From NCBI GenBank assembly GCA_035236585.1, contig CP141130.1:31507501-31571500 (forward strand): a stretch of 64,000 nucleotides of DNA. Reading direction: 5' to 3'. The position numbers and the translations under genes are program-made. The notes below the pieces were generated by a model, which saw only the letters and a list, made by a program, of their open reading frames with translations, did no database searches and had not been told where the DNA came from. Shown piece by piece: positions 12,229 to 23,775 of this stretch. Origin of the DNA: Warburgia ugandensis (Eukaryota > Streptophyta > Magnoliopsida > Canellales > Canellaceae). Position 1 is the stretch's first letter. Each line of letters opens with the position of its first letter.

Positions 12229-13475
12229 TGTAATATCCGCCATTTCAAATTCTGAAAATGTATGATGTATAGAATTTTGTAAAAAATTGAGGTAATTATA
12301 AAATTGAGAATTTTGGAGATTAAATCATGAGTTAAAACCTCAATAATTGGAATTTACTCAGAAAATGAAATCCAACGCCACTAAGAACGCTAAAATTGGA
12401 GATCGGAGTAAAAATGACTAATTATTTTAAATTTTGTATTTAATTAAATGGCAAAAGGGAAAAAAGTATATGCACGTGAACAAGGGAAAAAAAGTATATG
12501 CACGACAACGACGCAAACATTCCCCTCTGAGACGCAAGCGAACAAGAAGCACTCATTCTAGCTGGCCTAACCAAGGTAAGCCACCCTCCTCTATTTTCTC
12601 CTTCTTACACTGAGTTCCTCCATTTTAGTGCTAGAAAACAACATGGAATGTCGTTTTTTCGATGACTACGGGAGTTACTATTTTTGCAAAAGTAATTTGA
12701 CAAAATGGTGTTAGATGGATGATCTGAACCATTCATCTTGTGTATGATGAAACAAAGAACAAACCCATGATTTTTTATGGTGATCGGACGGCTAGGGATG
12801 CTGAAAAACCAAGAGAAAAGTAATGGGGAGATTTTTAGGAACGTTGTAAAAATCGTGTAAAAATGGTAGATAACAATGAAATTTGTTGAAATGGAGTTTG
12901 AAAATGAAATATACATGAAAAACTGATCAAAATGGTGCAAAAAATGCAAGATTTGGGCACTTGGGGGTCGCTGGTGACCGTAGTCTAGCTGTTGTCTCTG
13001 GCGATGGCTAACCAATCAGGTCACTGTCCCCAGCAATGGCAAGCAGCCAGCCGTAGGGCAGCGAGCACACACGCGACATTGGTGCAACATGCATCAACGC
13101 ATGGCACTATTGAGTGTGACAAGGGGCACAACATGGTGCAACATGCGCGGCACAATGCGCACACAACGCATGGCGTGACACGTGAGCGGCACGCACTCGT
13201 ACGCGGGCTGTGTGCACGCGCCCGCAAACTATACATGTGAGCAATTAATGCGCGGCATGTGCGGCGAGCCTTTATCTTGATTTCTGGGGTTTTTCTAGGC
13301 CGTCCACTAAAAAAAAGTGATTTTAGGAGCTATAGAGGTCATAATAGCGATCCGAAAGAGGCATTGCAATAATCTTGACGAAGCGGACCTAGATTCAAGA
13401 TAAAAACCTAACTTTGAGCACCTTTTAAATGGTTAAACCACTAAATACTATTATATAACTTAGATCAATCCGATT
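12229..13475 (+). repeat. 5' LTR, truncated
   Basis: Aligns block by block with the LTR at 14219: start TGTAATATCCGCC, block at 12368, donor-like CCAAGGTAAGCC at 12571, a GC-rich stretch (about 12980-13260), and GATCCGAAAGAGGCATTGC at about 13350. Homology ends around 13475 at the tandem repeat. Confidence 0.75.
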
Positions 13476-13790
13476 TTGATTGCATGTGATTGCCTGTTAC
13501 TGAGCTAGCATGCTCTGATTTTGATTGGCACATGATTGCCTATTACTAAGGTGGTATGCTCTGATTTTGATTGGCATGTGATTGCCTATTACTGATTTAG
13601 TATGCTCTAATTTTGATTAGCATGTGCATGCCTATTACTAAGCTAGCATGCTTTGATTTTGATTGGCACATGATTGCCTATTACTGAGCTGGTATGCATT
13701 GATTTTGATTAGCATATGATTGCTGGTTGATGAGCACATATGCACTAATTTTGATTGGCATGTATTGCCTATTCAAGAGTTGATGTGATA
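13468..13790 (+). repeat. 46-bp minisatellite, about seven units
   Basis: Units follow the form CTCTGATTTTGATTGGCACA + TGATTGCCTATTACTGAGCT + GGTATG. The second to fifth units are close to each other; the outer ones decay, and faint further copies may run to about 13900. It lies where the 5' LTR homology ends, between the two LTR copies. Confidence 0.85.
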
Positions 13791-14218
13791 TGGATTGATA
13801 AATATACACTGCCTAATGATGAGGTAATATGCGTTGGAATGTATTTAACATAGAATTGCCTGTATGTGAGTTGTGGCACTTCAATTTTGTTGACATGGTG
13901 ATTTACTTATGTTAAAGGTGTAAACAAATGATTAACTCTTGGATGAGAGTATGATTGGTGCAAATGGCATTATATGTGTGGTTATTACGTGTTTTAACCA
14001 CAATATAAGTATTGGATTTGGAATGGTTTGAAACATACATTTTTTTATATGTATGAGCTATTATATGAGGAGATAACATGATGAGAAATTGTTTATTGAC
14101 ATTTGACTCTGAAATGATGATCCCATATATGGGTCGTGTGATAGGGGGATGTTTTAGAATTGTTGATGAATGACATTGAGAGAATTTCAAGGATGAAATT
14201 TCTATAAGGTGGGTAGGA

Positions 14219-17200
14219 TGTAATATCCGCCATTTTTAAATTATGAAAATGCATGATTTATGGAATTTTGCAAAAAATTGAGGTAATTATGAAATTAAGA
14301 ATTTTAGAGATTAAATCATGAGTTAAAACCTCAATAATTAAGCCACTAAGAACGCTAAAATCGAAGATCAGAGTAAAAATGGCTAATTATTTTAATTTTT
14401 GTATTTAAATGGCAGAAGGGCGCAGGAACCCACAAATGAGGCTTTAAAAGCCTGTCTCGTTTCCCACATAGCCATAACTCCTCCTTGGTTCTCATGTCAC
14501 TGACGACGACTATGACGCCTATTGCTGGCAATGATGCAAATATTCCCCTCCCAGGTGCATGCAAATAGGAAGCTCTCGTTCTAACTAGCCTAACCAACGT
14601 AAGCCACCCTACTTTGTTTTCTACTTCTTACATTGAGTTCCCCCTTTTTAACGCTGAAAAATGACGTGGAATGTCATTTTTTTGATGATTGTGGGAGTTA
14701 CTATTTTTGCAAAAGTAATATAACAAAACAGTGTCAGATGGATGATCTAAACCATTCATCTTATGTCTGATGAAACAAAGAACAAACCCATGAATTTTCA
14801 TAGTGATTGAATGGCTAGGGATGCTGAAAACTAAGAAAAAATTAATGCATAGATTTTTAGGAATGTGGTAAAAATCATGTCAAAATGGCAGTTAACAATT
14901 AAATTTGTTGAAATGGAGTTTGAAAATGAAGTGTAAGTGAAAAACTGAGCAAAATGGTGCAAAAATCGTAAGATTTGGGCACCTGAGGGTCACCGACGGC
15001 CAGAGTCCAACCGTCATCTCCGACGATGGTGGGCCAGTCCAATCAACATCCCTAGTAATGGCGAGCGCACATGGAACATCCGTACGACACGCGACACGAC
15101 CGAGCAAGACGCATGGCACATCGCAGTGTGACATATGTTGCACAACAAGCGGTGCAGCACGTGTGGTGGGCCTTTTCCTTGATTTTTAGGGTTTTTTTAG
15201 GCCATCCATTCATAAAAAATGTGATTTTAGGAGCTACAGAGGTCTTGATCCGATCCAAAAGAGGCATTGCGATTGTCTCGACAACGTGGACCTCAATTCA
15301 AGATAAAAGCCTAACTTTAAGCACCTTTTAATTGGTTAAACCACTAAATACTATTAGATAACTTAGAACAAACTGATTAATATATGACCAGGCCTTATAC
15401 CTTGATTGTATACATCAAACATGAGATAATCTAGGGGATTAGAAGAGTAGATCTCATTGAATTGCTAAGAAAAATGATCTTTACCCTAGATCTAAGCAGG
15501 TGCCTTAGGATGTGCTGATCAAAGAGCAATCTGACCGTCAGATCGACGCGTAATAATAAAGATACATGTGAATCACTAAATGAAATAGAAATTTAATGGA
15601 TTGCGATGGAAATGAGTAGGATTGAAATAAAAAAATGACATATGATGATCTAGATGCTAGAAAGACAAACATTTAGCTCAGGATTTCCCTAATGAAGGGT
15701 TAATCAGATGATCTAGGTCATTAACCTAGGATTGACTACTAGATTAGAGAAGTTAGCACTTGGACCTATTATTTGAGATGTGAGAATACCAAGTGAGCAA
15801 TGACTTATGATGTGACAGGTACGTTAGGGCACATGACGTGATATAGCTTACGTGCCTGATTAGACTACCACATTTATCGAGGTAGGTGATTACATTTGAG
15901 AATTTTCCTTGATTCATGATCATGATTTCTCAATTGAAATTCCTAAGGCAAGTGTTTTATGCTCTATGATGTTTATTAAAACATGTTTATTACTTCACTT
16001 TGGTAGCATGGCATTGATTATACGATTACCCATGTTTTTACATGAGATGGTTTACACGTTACCATGTGTTTTGATTCAGCCTATTGAGCTTTATTTCATT
16101 TGGAAGTTTTCCACGATTTACAGCATGTTTTGCTATTTTATGACGGGTACTCCTACTCAGTGGGTACTATGCTAGGAGGGTTGTATGGTTGGCCACCCAC
16201 CCTCTAACTTTGTGATGATGATTAAACACTGCCCTTGAGTGGTATAGGACCAAGTACGTGGGTGGAGGTATCATGGGTAGTCCCCCCTACGGGTCTGTTC
16301 CTCCCCATGGGATGAAGAAAGTCTCCCATTTAGGTGTCGACGAGAAGCAGTAGTGGTTTAGATCTTGTGTGGTTGCCACTGCAGCATAGTAGCTCATACA
16401 CTTATTTTGTATCCTCGTATGGTATTTATATGTGGGTGAAGCCTATGTGGGTGGCTAGATGTGGGCAGGCCTGTGGGCTGGGTGAACTACTTGGTGTGCG
16501 AGCTACAGGCAATGGACTTGCCTATGTGGGAGGGCCTATGGGTTGAGCGAGCTATAGGCGAGGGACCCTAGGTTTGGTATGATTGCTTTTGGTACTATGC
16601 CATGTTTTATCATGACATGCATTATATTTCGACGTGGACTCAGATTCTTATTGCTGTTGATGGATGCTAATCCATGTTTTGATCATGCCTTGCATGCCAT
16701 GATGTTTTGTTTTGATATTGTATTGCCTCAGATGAAAAGTTAGTTTGATCTTGATTGTTCATTTAGATTTATGAGCTTTACATTCTGAATGCTTGATGAT
16801 TTCATTGGCCTTATAAATGATTTACTTTTATGATATTTGACATGATATTGGTACTCTTTGAAAATGTTTATCACATGTTTTTATTTCTCATAATCACCTA
16901 CACAAGCATAGCTTGCTGAGGCATTGCTTTGTTTGCAATGCCTCAAATACAGAGAGTGACTATAGGTTGACGCGTTGATAGAGCGGGTAAAAGTGATTGT
17001 AGTTTCCTAGTAAAGCATTGAGGATGTTCAGAGATGACAAGGTTTGTCAGGACCTTACTTCAAGTTTTGAGTATGGACTATACTTTAATTATTATTGCAA
17101 TGTGACCTGGATGTAAGAATATTGATTCATGTTGAATGTGAAGGCTGTATGGAGGGACCCTAGGTATTTTGTCATGACTTGATCTTCTTATTCATTGGAG

Positions 17201-17545
17201 TATATATATTTTATTGAAAACAGTATTTGGTTGTGGATGGGTATGGAGACTGAGTCTCCCATATGATATGTCTTATATATTGTTTATCAAGTTCTTTAGT
17301 ATTGCACTGGTCATGTGCAATGGTCCAAAATATAGAGGAAACTCTGTCAAATTTTTAGTAGAAATGGTATTTCATTTCACCGTTAATCCCGTAGTTTGTG
17401 GTTGCATGATTCCTTGGATTTTGAAAGAAATGCTTTTACTTAAGTTTTTGTTTTGGTCACCTTAAAAATCAAAGTTTTTAAAATAGGGATCCCGACTGTT
17501 TTTGTAAATTGTTATTAATTATTGAGAAAAACTCGGGGTGTCACA
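14219..17545 (+). repeat. 3' LTR, about 3.3 kb
   Basis: Starts TGTAATATCCGCC directly after an AAGGTGGGTAGGA polypurine-like tract (about 14206-14218) and ends ..GGGTGTCACA at the target duplication. It contains the recurrent CCACTAAGAACGCTAAAAT block (14342), a mutated donor-like motif (14596), GATCCAAAAGAGGCATTGCG (15254) and a perfect 11-bp stem-loop (16917-16945). No long reading frame of note. Confidence 0.8.
16917..16945 (+). other. LTR stem-loop (11-bp perfect stem)
   Basis: TGAGGCATTGC, loop TTTGTTT, then GCAATGCCTCA. It directly follows AGCATAGCTTGC. Related LTRs in the window have a stem at the same place with changed but still paired bases. Confidence 0.7.
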
Positions 17546-18113
17546 GCTATGGTTTTCTTTGCCTCCCATGTAGACCTCGCCAATTTATTATCCTTCGGTA
17601 GCATCTTACCAACTACTTTCAAGACTTCTGTAAAAGCTTGATTTGAAAAACCAAATCTTGATTTCACACTGTTTAATTATACCACTGCGGACAGCTTGGT
17701 ATAATCTTTACACTCAGAGTACAACGACTCATCAGCTTCGTCTAATGTAGCCTGAAATTGTTCAAGGTCACCCTGGAAGTCATCATATGCATCTCAAACA
17801 TTAGTACAGCTGTACTACTGTCTCCAACACTTCCTATATTGTCTTGATCATATATTCCAAGCCTTGTAGAAGGCCTATGCGGAAGTTTTTCTCCATGCCA
17901 AATCCATGGGTGGTAGCTTTCATTAATTTCATTAAAGCACAAGTGTTCTCTCAACACCCCTACATTTACTTTTTTCAAGTTTCCACATTATAAGCATAGA
18001 CAACGAATGCGATTATGATCAACACTTGCCTTAAGTGCAAACTCTATGCAATTTTCTGTAGCCTCATATTATTTCGATGTCCTTGTCATAAACATCCAAG
18101 CATATTTGTCCAT
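17546..18113 (-). pseudogene. CACTA transposase, N-terminal part
   Basis: N-terminal segment of a TNP2-type transposase. The frame opens at an ATG complementary to 18111-18113 (MDKYAWM..). It shows the transposase-associated domain pattern: CIEFALKA, RIRCLCLKC, REHLCFNEI, then WIWHGE, the hallmark end of that domain. After a frame break it continues with YSECKDYTKLSAV, LPKDNKLARS and TWEAKKTIA. These residues lead directly into the TNP2 core on the other side of the retroelement. At least one stop and one frameshift are present. It would have bound and cut the transposon ends in the nucleus; it is now dead. Confidence 0.8.
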
Positions 18114-19380
18114 TATCACAAAAAATTGAAGCAAATTTGCATGGAGACTTGTAAAACATGAAAATATTAGGTTAGGCATTTTACCAAACATTAGATATAC
18201 ATGAATTAGAAGTATTCAGAATAACAACATTTTGTGGAAATTTTCAATTAACAAAAAAAAAAAAAGCAAATTATGATGGACACATTCACAAATGAAATCA
18301 ACTTTCAAAAGAACAATTTCTAACCCACAACCTTGTAAAAATTCTTCAAATATGCATAATACATATGAGGCAAAACAAGAGATTGTAACCAACACTCAAA
18401 AATTGATATTGACCCCGAATTTATGAATGTCATTCCAATTCACACAGGTAGGATTTGGTTTAGAGTAGTGAAACAGAAGTTTGGTTTAGTTTTTGTGTAC
18501 AGATAATGAAGACATAGGTAAAGGCACGGGGGAAGTCGACGAAATAATTCTTAAAACAAAAGTATAATTGAAGCCATTTAAAAAAAGACAACTTTTAAAG
18601 TGTTTACTTTTAAAGTCATTTTGTACAAATGACTTTAATAATTTTTTAATTTTCACATGAAATATGTATATATTTACCTTTTGTACATTCCAAATTTACA
18701 TAAATACACAATGAATGAAACTAATTTTACAAACACAATCATATATATATATATATAAACAAATATATCAACAAGGAAATCAAATTATTTTTTGATTACA
18801 TCCAGTATGTAATATATCAAATGTTACATATTATTAGATCTTGTCAAGCCAAGATCAAACAACGAATCTACTCTTTTTCATCAAAATTTGGCCTAGTATT
18901 TAGCTGACACCACTCTTTTTCATCAAAATTGGCCAAAAGTTGATGTTATAGCCGCCACTCTTCATTAAACCCTAATTTTGGGTAAGAATCACAAATTGTA
19001 TATTCTCTCTTTCTTCAATAGTGAGGCTTGGGAGAAAATTAGTTCTCATTTTTAATGAAATCATACAATTTTGGCGAAATCAAGATGATCAAATAGATTC
19101 TTTAACCCCATGATATGTAGTGCAAAAACCCACATGATCTACAAAATAAAAACAGAGAAAAGTTAGTAATAAGAAAATAATTCGTGTGATTTAAAAGAAG
19201 TTGTGGTTTACTTATAGTTTTTTCCATGACACAAACTGTCAAAATATACAAATGGAAAGTAAGAAAAGAAAAAGAGAGAAGCATAAGGCCCAAAGATGAA
19301 GCCATTATGCCAAAACCGTGAGAAGAAGAAGATAAAGGAAGAAATGGTACTTTGACAACTATTTATAAATCATTGAAGAC
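18114..19380 (-). other. CACTA 5' untranslated / promoter side
   Basis: AT-rich, no coding sequence. Contains an A-run near 18250, an (AT)n run at about 18741-18757 and the first subterminal-repeat words (CTTTTAAAGTCATTTTG near 18607). It lies between the transposase start and the right terminus, so it probably held the transposon promoter. Confidence 0.45.
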
Positions 19381-19816
19381 TTCAAAAGTCGTTTAGTGCT
19401 AAACGACTTTGAAAATATTAAACTCTTGAATTTGCTTAGCACTAAACGACTTTAAAAGTCCATTCTCGCTAAATAAAATATTCTCACCAAATTTATCATG
19501 ATACTTTTCAAGTCGCTTCCTTAAAACAACTTCAAAAGTTATGTATTTTTAAAGTCGTATTTATGAAAATGACTTTAAAAGTTATCAACTTTTGAAGTCA
19601 TTTTCATAAAAATGACTTTAAAAGTTCTTTTCAAGAAAGACTTCCTTCTCGCAATAGTTTTTTTAAGTCACTTGTGTTTAAATGACTTCTTAAGTATATA
19701 TATATATATATATTTAAATTCATTAATTTTGAAATGACTTCTAAAATATTTATAAAGTTAGTAGTCGTATAAGTGACTTCTTTATGCCGACTTTAAAACC
19801 CTCTTGTGTAGTAGTG
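19381..19816 (-). repeat. CACTA subterminal repeats and right terminal inverted repeat
   Basis: Many direct and inverted copies of GACTTTAAAAG / CTTCAAAAGTCG words. Some form local inverted repeats, such as AGTCGTTTAGTGCTAAACGACT at about 19387. The region ends in the terminal ..CTTGTGTAGTAGTG. In En/Spm-type elements such subterminal arrays are the transposase-binding region; that role is inferred here. TAA follows at 19817-19819. Confidence 0.75.
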
Positions 19817-19819
19817 TAA

Positions 19820-20637
19820 GGAAATGTTTAACCTAGATAGGGCAAGAGATGGTGATTTAAATCCACCTTTGATCTTGTGGGGGTGATCGCCCGTACTAAT
19901 CATTTAAGCACATTCCGATGACAGACCAATAAACATATATTACATGTTAAAGCAATTGAACAGGCCCTAATTATGAAGGAAAAAGAGAAAACTAATGCAA
20001 TTACCTATATGGTATCTAACAAGGAGTTAGGATCTCAATAGATGGGGCAATGTAACCCTGACAACCTATGGCCTTGGTTTATAGCTAAGCTTAAGCTATC
20101 CTTGTTAAATAGGTGCTGACTAATGGAAGGTCTTAGGTGTAATGCAGTCAGTAATATAATGGATACGCACGCTATGTGAATTACACTAAAACAATTAATG
20201 CAAACTAAGTCATATGCAAACCTAATCTAAGAAATGAAAAGAGATTAGAAAAGCTTATAGTAAGGTCTTGGATAAAGTCTTCTCGTATAAGGGTGAGCCC
20301 ATATGCATGCCACCTCCTCTTTTGAGTTAGGATGACCCACCCTTGACCTTTATTATTACAATTACTTTAATTTGAATGAATTATGCTTAAATAAAATACT
20401 TTCACATTCTCATTACAATTTACTCAAAAATTAAAAATAAATAAGCTATCCTAATTTCTCCAAATTCCTACAAAAAAAAAGAAAAAAAAGAAGTGAGTAC
20501 ACAAAAATCACAAGAATAATAAAAAAATATGAAAATTGCAATCAAAATGAATGCAGCCCTAAAATCTTTGCTAATGGTAAAGTATTTAACATGGATTTTA
20601 ATTAAAAATCCATTATGAATCCTCGGTAGTATTGCCA
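19820..20637 (-). mobile_element. Leader and primer-binding site of an Athila-like element
   Basis: Read on the - strand, the leader matches those of the two other Athila-type elements in order: a GAGCTTAGCTATAAACCAAGGC-like block (about 20070-20100), then a block like AACTCCTTGTTAGATACC. The site complementary to 20617-20637 reads TTTGGCAATACTACCGAGG, an Athila-type primer-binding site. The body of the element is interrupted by the CACTA transposon at 19816/19817. Confidence 0.65.
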
Positions 20638-20644
20638 AAAAACT

Positions 20645-22900
20645 TGATATGTTTTAAAAATAATTGCAAGTGCGGGACTCTATTGTAACATAGATTGCGC
20701 AAATATGGGTCAATCTAAAGAGACTCTATTAACAAATTGATTTAATTAAAGTCTACTTTAATCACTTTAACCTAGCCCAAAATTTAATTATTTCTTAAAA
20801 TTACTAAAAATGAAGGAAGCTAGCTAAAAATTATGAAATCATTGAGAAAAAAAACTGAGGATGTAGAATTCATTATAATACAATTAAATGAGTCTATGAC
20901 TACAAAATTGAAAATTTTGTAATTCAAATAATATTTTTCCCTAAAGCTCTATTTTAGAAACTTTTTTATTTTAAAATTATCATAGATTAATATATTTAGT
21001 TAATGCATAGTCTGTCTTTTTAGGCCACAAACTATCAAAGTTTTTTGTATGCTAATATTTACTAATCTATCATGTCTAGTATATTTAGTATAGGAAGAAC
21101 ATAATAAATCCTATGTAAAAATAACTAAATATATATAACTATCAATTTCTTTAAAATAATATTAAACACATTTAGTTTTTTTTATTCAAGCATAAAATCA
21201 TCCAAACACATCATAAATTCATCCTAGCCCAAAGAAAATAAACTGCCTACTCATGCTGAAAATTTTAATCACTAATAATTTAAAACTAACAATTACTCTA
21301 TTTCATCAAATAAAATTATGCAAATCTACAAAATTCTATCTACTAACTAAAAATTGAACCAAATGGAAAAATAACTGAAATAAATTAATAAAAATATTCT
21401 CATTAACTTAAAATATAATTTATAATGATAAAAACTAAAAAAAAATAAAATAACAACTAGTTCCTAAGAAAAGAAAACATCAATATTCGTCGTGTTAGTC
21501 GCCAAAAACTACCTTACAACCTTCCGATCCACACTACTACCAAACTTTGCATTATTCAAACAACACCTTACTCTTTTTATGTTACTCAACAAGATCATAA
21601 GGTCTTTTCCAATAGCCACAACCCACAAGAAAGATTCTCCACCCAAAAACACATGTTTTATGTGTGTAATACCAAGAGAGAGAAAGAGAGTCAGAAAGGC
21701 TTACAAATGGAAAAATCTTAGAGAGATGAATAGATGAAATGATAGATGATACGATCAAAGTATAGGGGCATGAGTTTTATATCAAGAATACGAAGATAAA
21801 AATTTATAATAAAAAAAAAAGATGGGAAAAGATTAAGGCATGATAATGAAAATTGAAATTTGGTGTAAAAGAGGGGTGAATGGAAAAAGGATTTAGCGAT
21901 GATTTTTTTTACTATGATTTTTTGAAGAGGTATATCATTGGGTGGAGAGATTAAGAAGTGAATTTAAATTTGAAAATATAAGTCTAAAAAATAAAAAATA
22001 AAATGGTAGAGAAAGGTCAGAAAATTAGGTAGAAAAGACTAAAAAGAGAGTGTGAAAATGATGAATGATTGAAGGAGTTATGGAATGAGTTTTAGATGGA
22101 TATTTTAGTGATTGATAGAGGATGGGATGGAATACTATGGTCGTATTTTTAGGGTGAGATAAGTGTAAAGCAAAATAAAACAAAAAGATGAAAAGAATGA
22201 AGGATGATGGAGGAAAAACAAGATCTTTTCTTACCTCTTCTCTTCTCCTTGGATGATTCTCCCTTTAGGATGTTCTCCCCTGATGATTGATCACTTTGTG
22301 TGATCCTCTAGGATTGAGTACTCCTCTTGGTTCTCCCACCTCTCCCTTTCACTTGGAAACACAAGGAATTGAATGGAGAAAAGGCCTTGAACTCTTTTTG
22401 GTCTTTTTGTGTTTAACATGATGAAGGAAAGAGGGTGGGAGTCTCCTAATTGAAACTCCCCTTCATCCTAATCTTTCCTTAGCCCTTATCTCCTCTTTCT
22501 TTTCCCATTATAAAAATCATGGAAAGCTTGTAGAATACATTGAGATTCATTCAAAATTCAATTGTTCGATCAAGTGCTATGATTGGATTGTATGATGAGA
22601 TGAGATGAGATGAGATGGAGTGGTGGCTAGGGTTTTCATAATTTTCCTCCACTATTCCATTCTTTTGGATTATGTTTCACCCTAGGATACATGGTTGAGA
22701 TTTTCTTGAAGTTCCTATCCAAAAAGGCATTGTTTATGGCTCATTCCTTCTCATTGATCGAATTGGCATGCCTTAAGATGGATGGCTAGGATTTCATAGA
22801 GATTTTCTTGGAAAAATTGATTCTCCTCCTTTATTTTCTCCTCATATTATCATTTTTATCTCCAACTAATGAGATTAAAGTAAAAACAAGTTTTGCATAC
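20645..22900 (-). repeat. LTR of the Athila-like element (outer end uncertain)
   Basis: Starts TGATATGTTTTAAAAATAATTGC (in + reading) four to seven bases after the primer-binding site, with TGGGTCAATCT farther in, as in Athila LTR ends. It is AT-rich (20.7-21.5 kb), then has a (GATGA)n run at 22595-22618. I could not find the outer LTR end; 22900 is a guess. Apparent short frames in it are not convincing. Confidence 0.5.
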
Positions 22901-23705
22901 ATTTTGGTTTCCTTAAAAAATAGTGGGCATCTTACAAAATTTTCTTCACTAATCATGGCTCAGTCTTCTCTCTCGTATATGACTTCTTCTCATTAGTCAA
23001 TTCTAGCTTAAACAACTTCTCATTGGTTGCTTTAGGATGGTCATAGAAGTGGAATGATCTCAGCCACTCTTTTTGAATATTTTCAGATAAAAAATGACAG
23101 TAGATTTCTTGTTTTTGTCTCTTTCCTCACCTCCTTATTTTTTTCCACTAATTTTACTAATCCATGCATGTATTTCATGTAGAATTAAATAGGATGCACC
23201 ACCTTTGCATGAAAAATTATTGGAACACATGTACGTGGTCCCCATTCTAAAGTTCTAAGAGAGAAAGTGAGGGATTTAGATCTCTTACAAACTCCGACTT
23301 TAGTGTGCTTCACATGCTTGCTTTCTTTGACATGTGCAGCTCTTACGCTTCACCTAGAAGCTCTCTACAAGTGGTGGCGTCCATGCATGCATGCATGAAA
23401 GTTTTGCCACTTCATCTTTTGATATTTACAGCCTCTTTTGCGAGGATAAGATTCAACAATATTTCTAAGGTTTCTGAATGTACTGAAAGTGATACCAATA
23501 CCCGTTTTCCAGTCTAAACTTTCAAACTTCACTAGATTTAATAGGCAGGCCATAACTTTGCTCAAACTCTAAACTTGCTCTTTTAGAGTCAAAGTTACCA
23601 AATTTGTGCATCTTTTCTCATTGTACCGTGGACCTACAAAATGTAGAAGTTATCCTAATTAATGCTATTTATTAAAAGTTTTGGGCTAAATGTAGATGTA
23701 TATAT
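22901..23705. other. Unassigned intergenic DNA
   Basis: No gene, RNA or protein remnant recognised. A short GCATGCATGCATG run occurs at about 23382-23396. Probably old transposon DNA. Confidence 0.4.
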
Positions 23706-23708
23706 GTA

Positions 23709-23732
23709 ATATATATATATATATATATATAT
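23709..23732. repeat. (TA)n microsatellite
   Basis: An uninterrupted AT/TA run of about 24 bases immediately beside the primer-binding-like site at 23747. Confidence 0.9.
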
Positions 23733-23746
23733 GATTATGATGAACT

Positions 23747-23761
23747 TGGCTCTAATACCAA
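23747..23761 (-). other. Primer-binding-like site (initiator Met tRNA type)
   Basis: The - strand reads TTGGTATTAGAGCCA, one base from the TGGTATCAGAGCC site of many plant retrotransposons. It is followed on the + side by TGTGACATTGG (23764), which would be an LTR end. This suggests a - strand element whose 5' LTR extends to the right; no partner was found. Confidence 0.45.
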
Positions 23762-23775
23762 TTGTGACATTGGAA

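Larger units (their letters stand above)
12229..17545 (+). mobile_element. LTR retrotransposon remnant nested in the CACTA transposase
   Basis: The ends are exact: it begins TGTAATATCCGCC at 12229 and ends GGGGTGTCACA at 17545. It is flanked by the 5-bp target duplication GCTAT (12224-12228 and 17546-17550). Two LTR copies start at 12229 and 14219 with the same sequence. The first is homologous for only about 1.25 kb. The rest of the 5' LTR, the primer-binding site and all coding sequence are gone, replaced by about 740 bp with a 46-bp tandem repeat. LTR blocks shared with the element at 38.8-49.4 kb suggest a Tekay/Del-type relative. Confidence 0.85.
10282..19816 (-). mobile_element. CACTA (En/Spm-like) DNA transposon, split by a retroelement
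   Basis: The transposase is on the - strand, with its N-terminus at 18113 and the C-terminal pieces running to 10282. The right terminus is readable: ..CTTGTGTAGTAGTG ends at 19816, i.e. an inverted CACTACTACACAAG. Subterminal repeats rich in ACTTTTAAAGTC-like words lie inside it (about 18.6-19.8 kb), as in other CACTA elements. I found no convincing left terminus, so the element is probably truncated there. The right end abuts leader sequence of an Athila-like element, its probable target. The coding region is interrupted by 12229-17545. Confidence 0.8.

Noticed and set aside
12992-13240. Open frames on both strands in the GC-rich part of the LTR
   Set aside because: They result from low stop density in GC-rich repetitive sequence inside an LTR; no motif, and the sister LTR does not keep the frame.
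13468-13790. CRISPR-like array
   Set aside because: Units are contiguous without unique spacers and the DNA is a plant nuclear retroelement.
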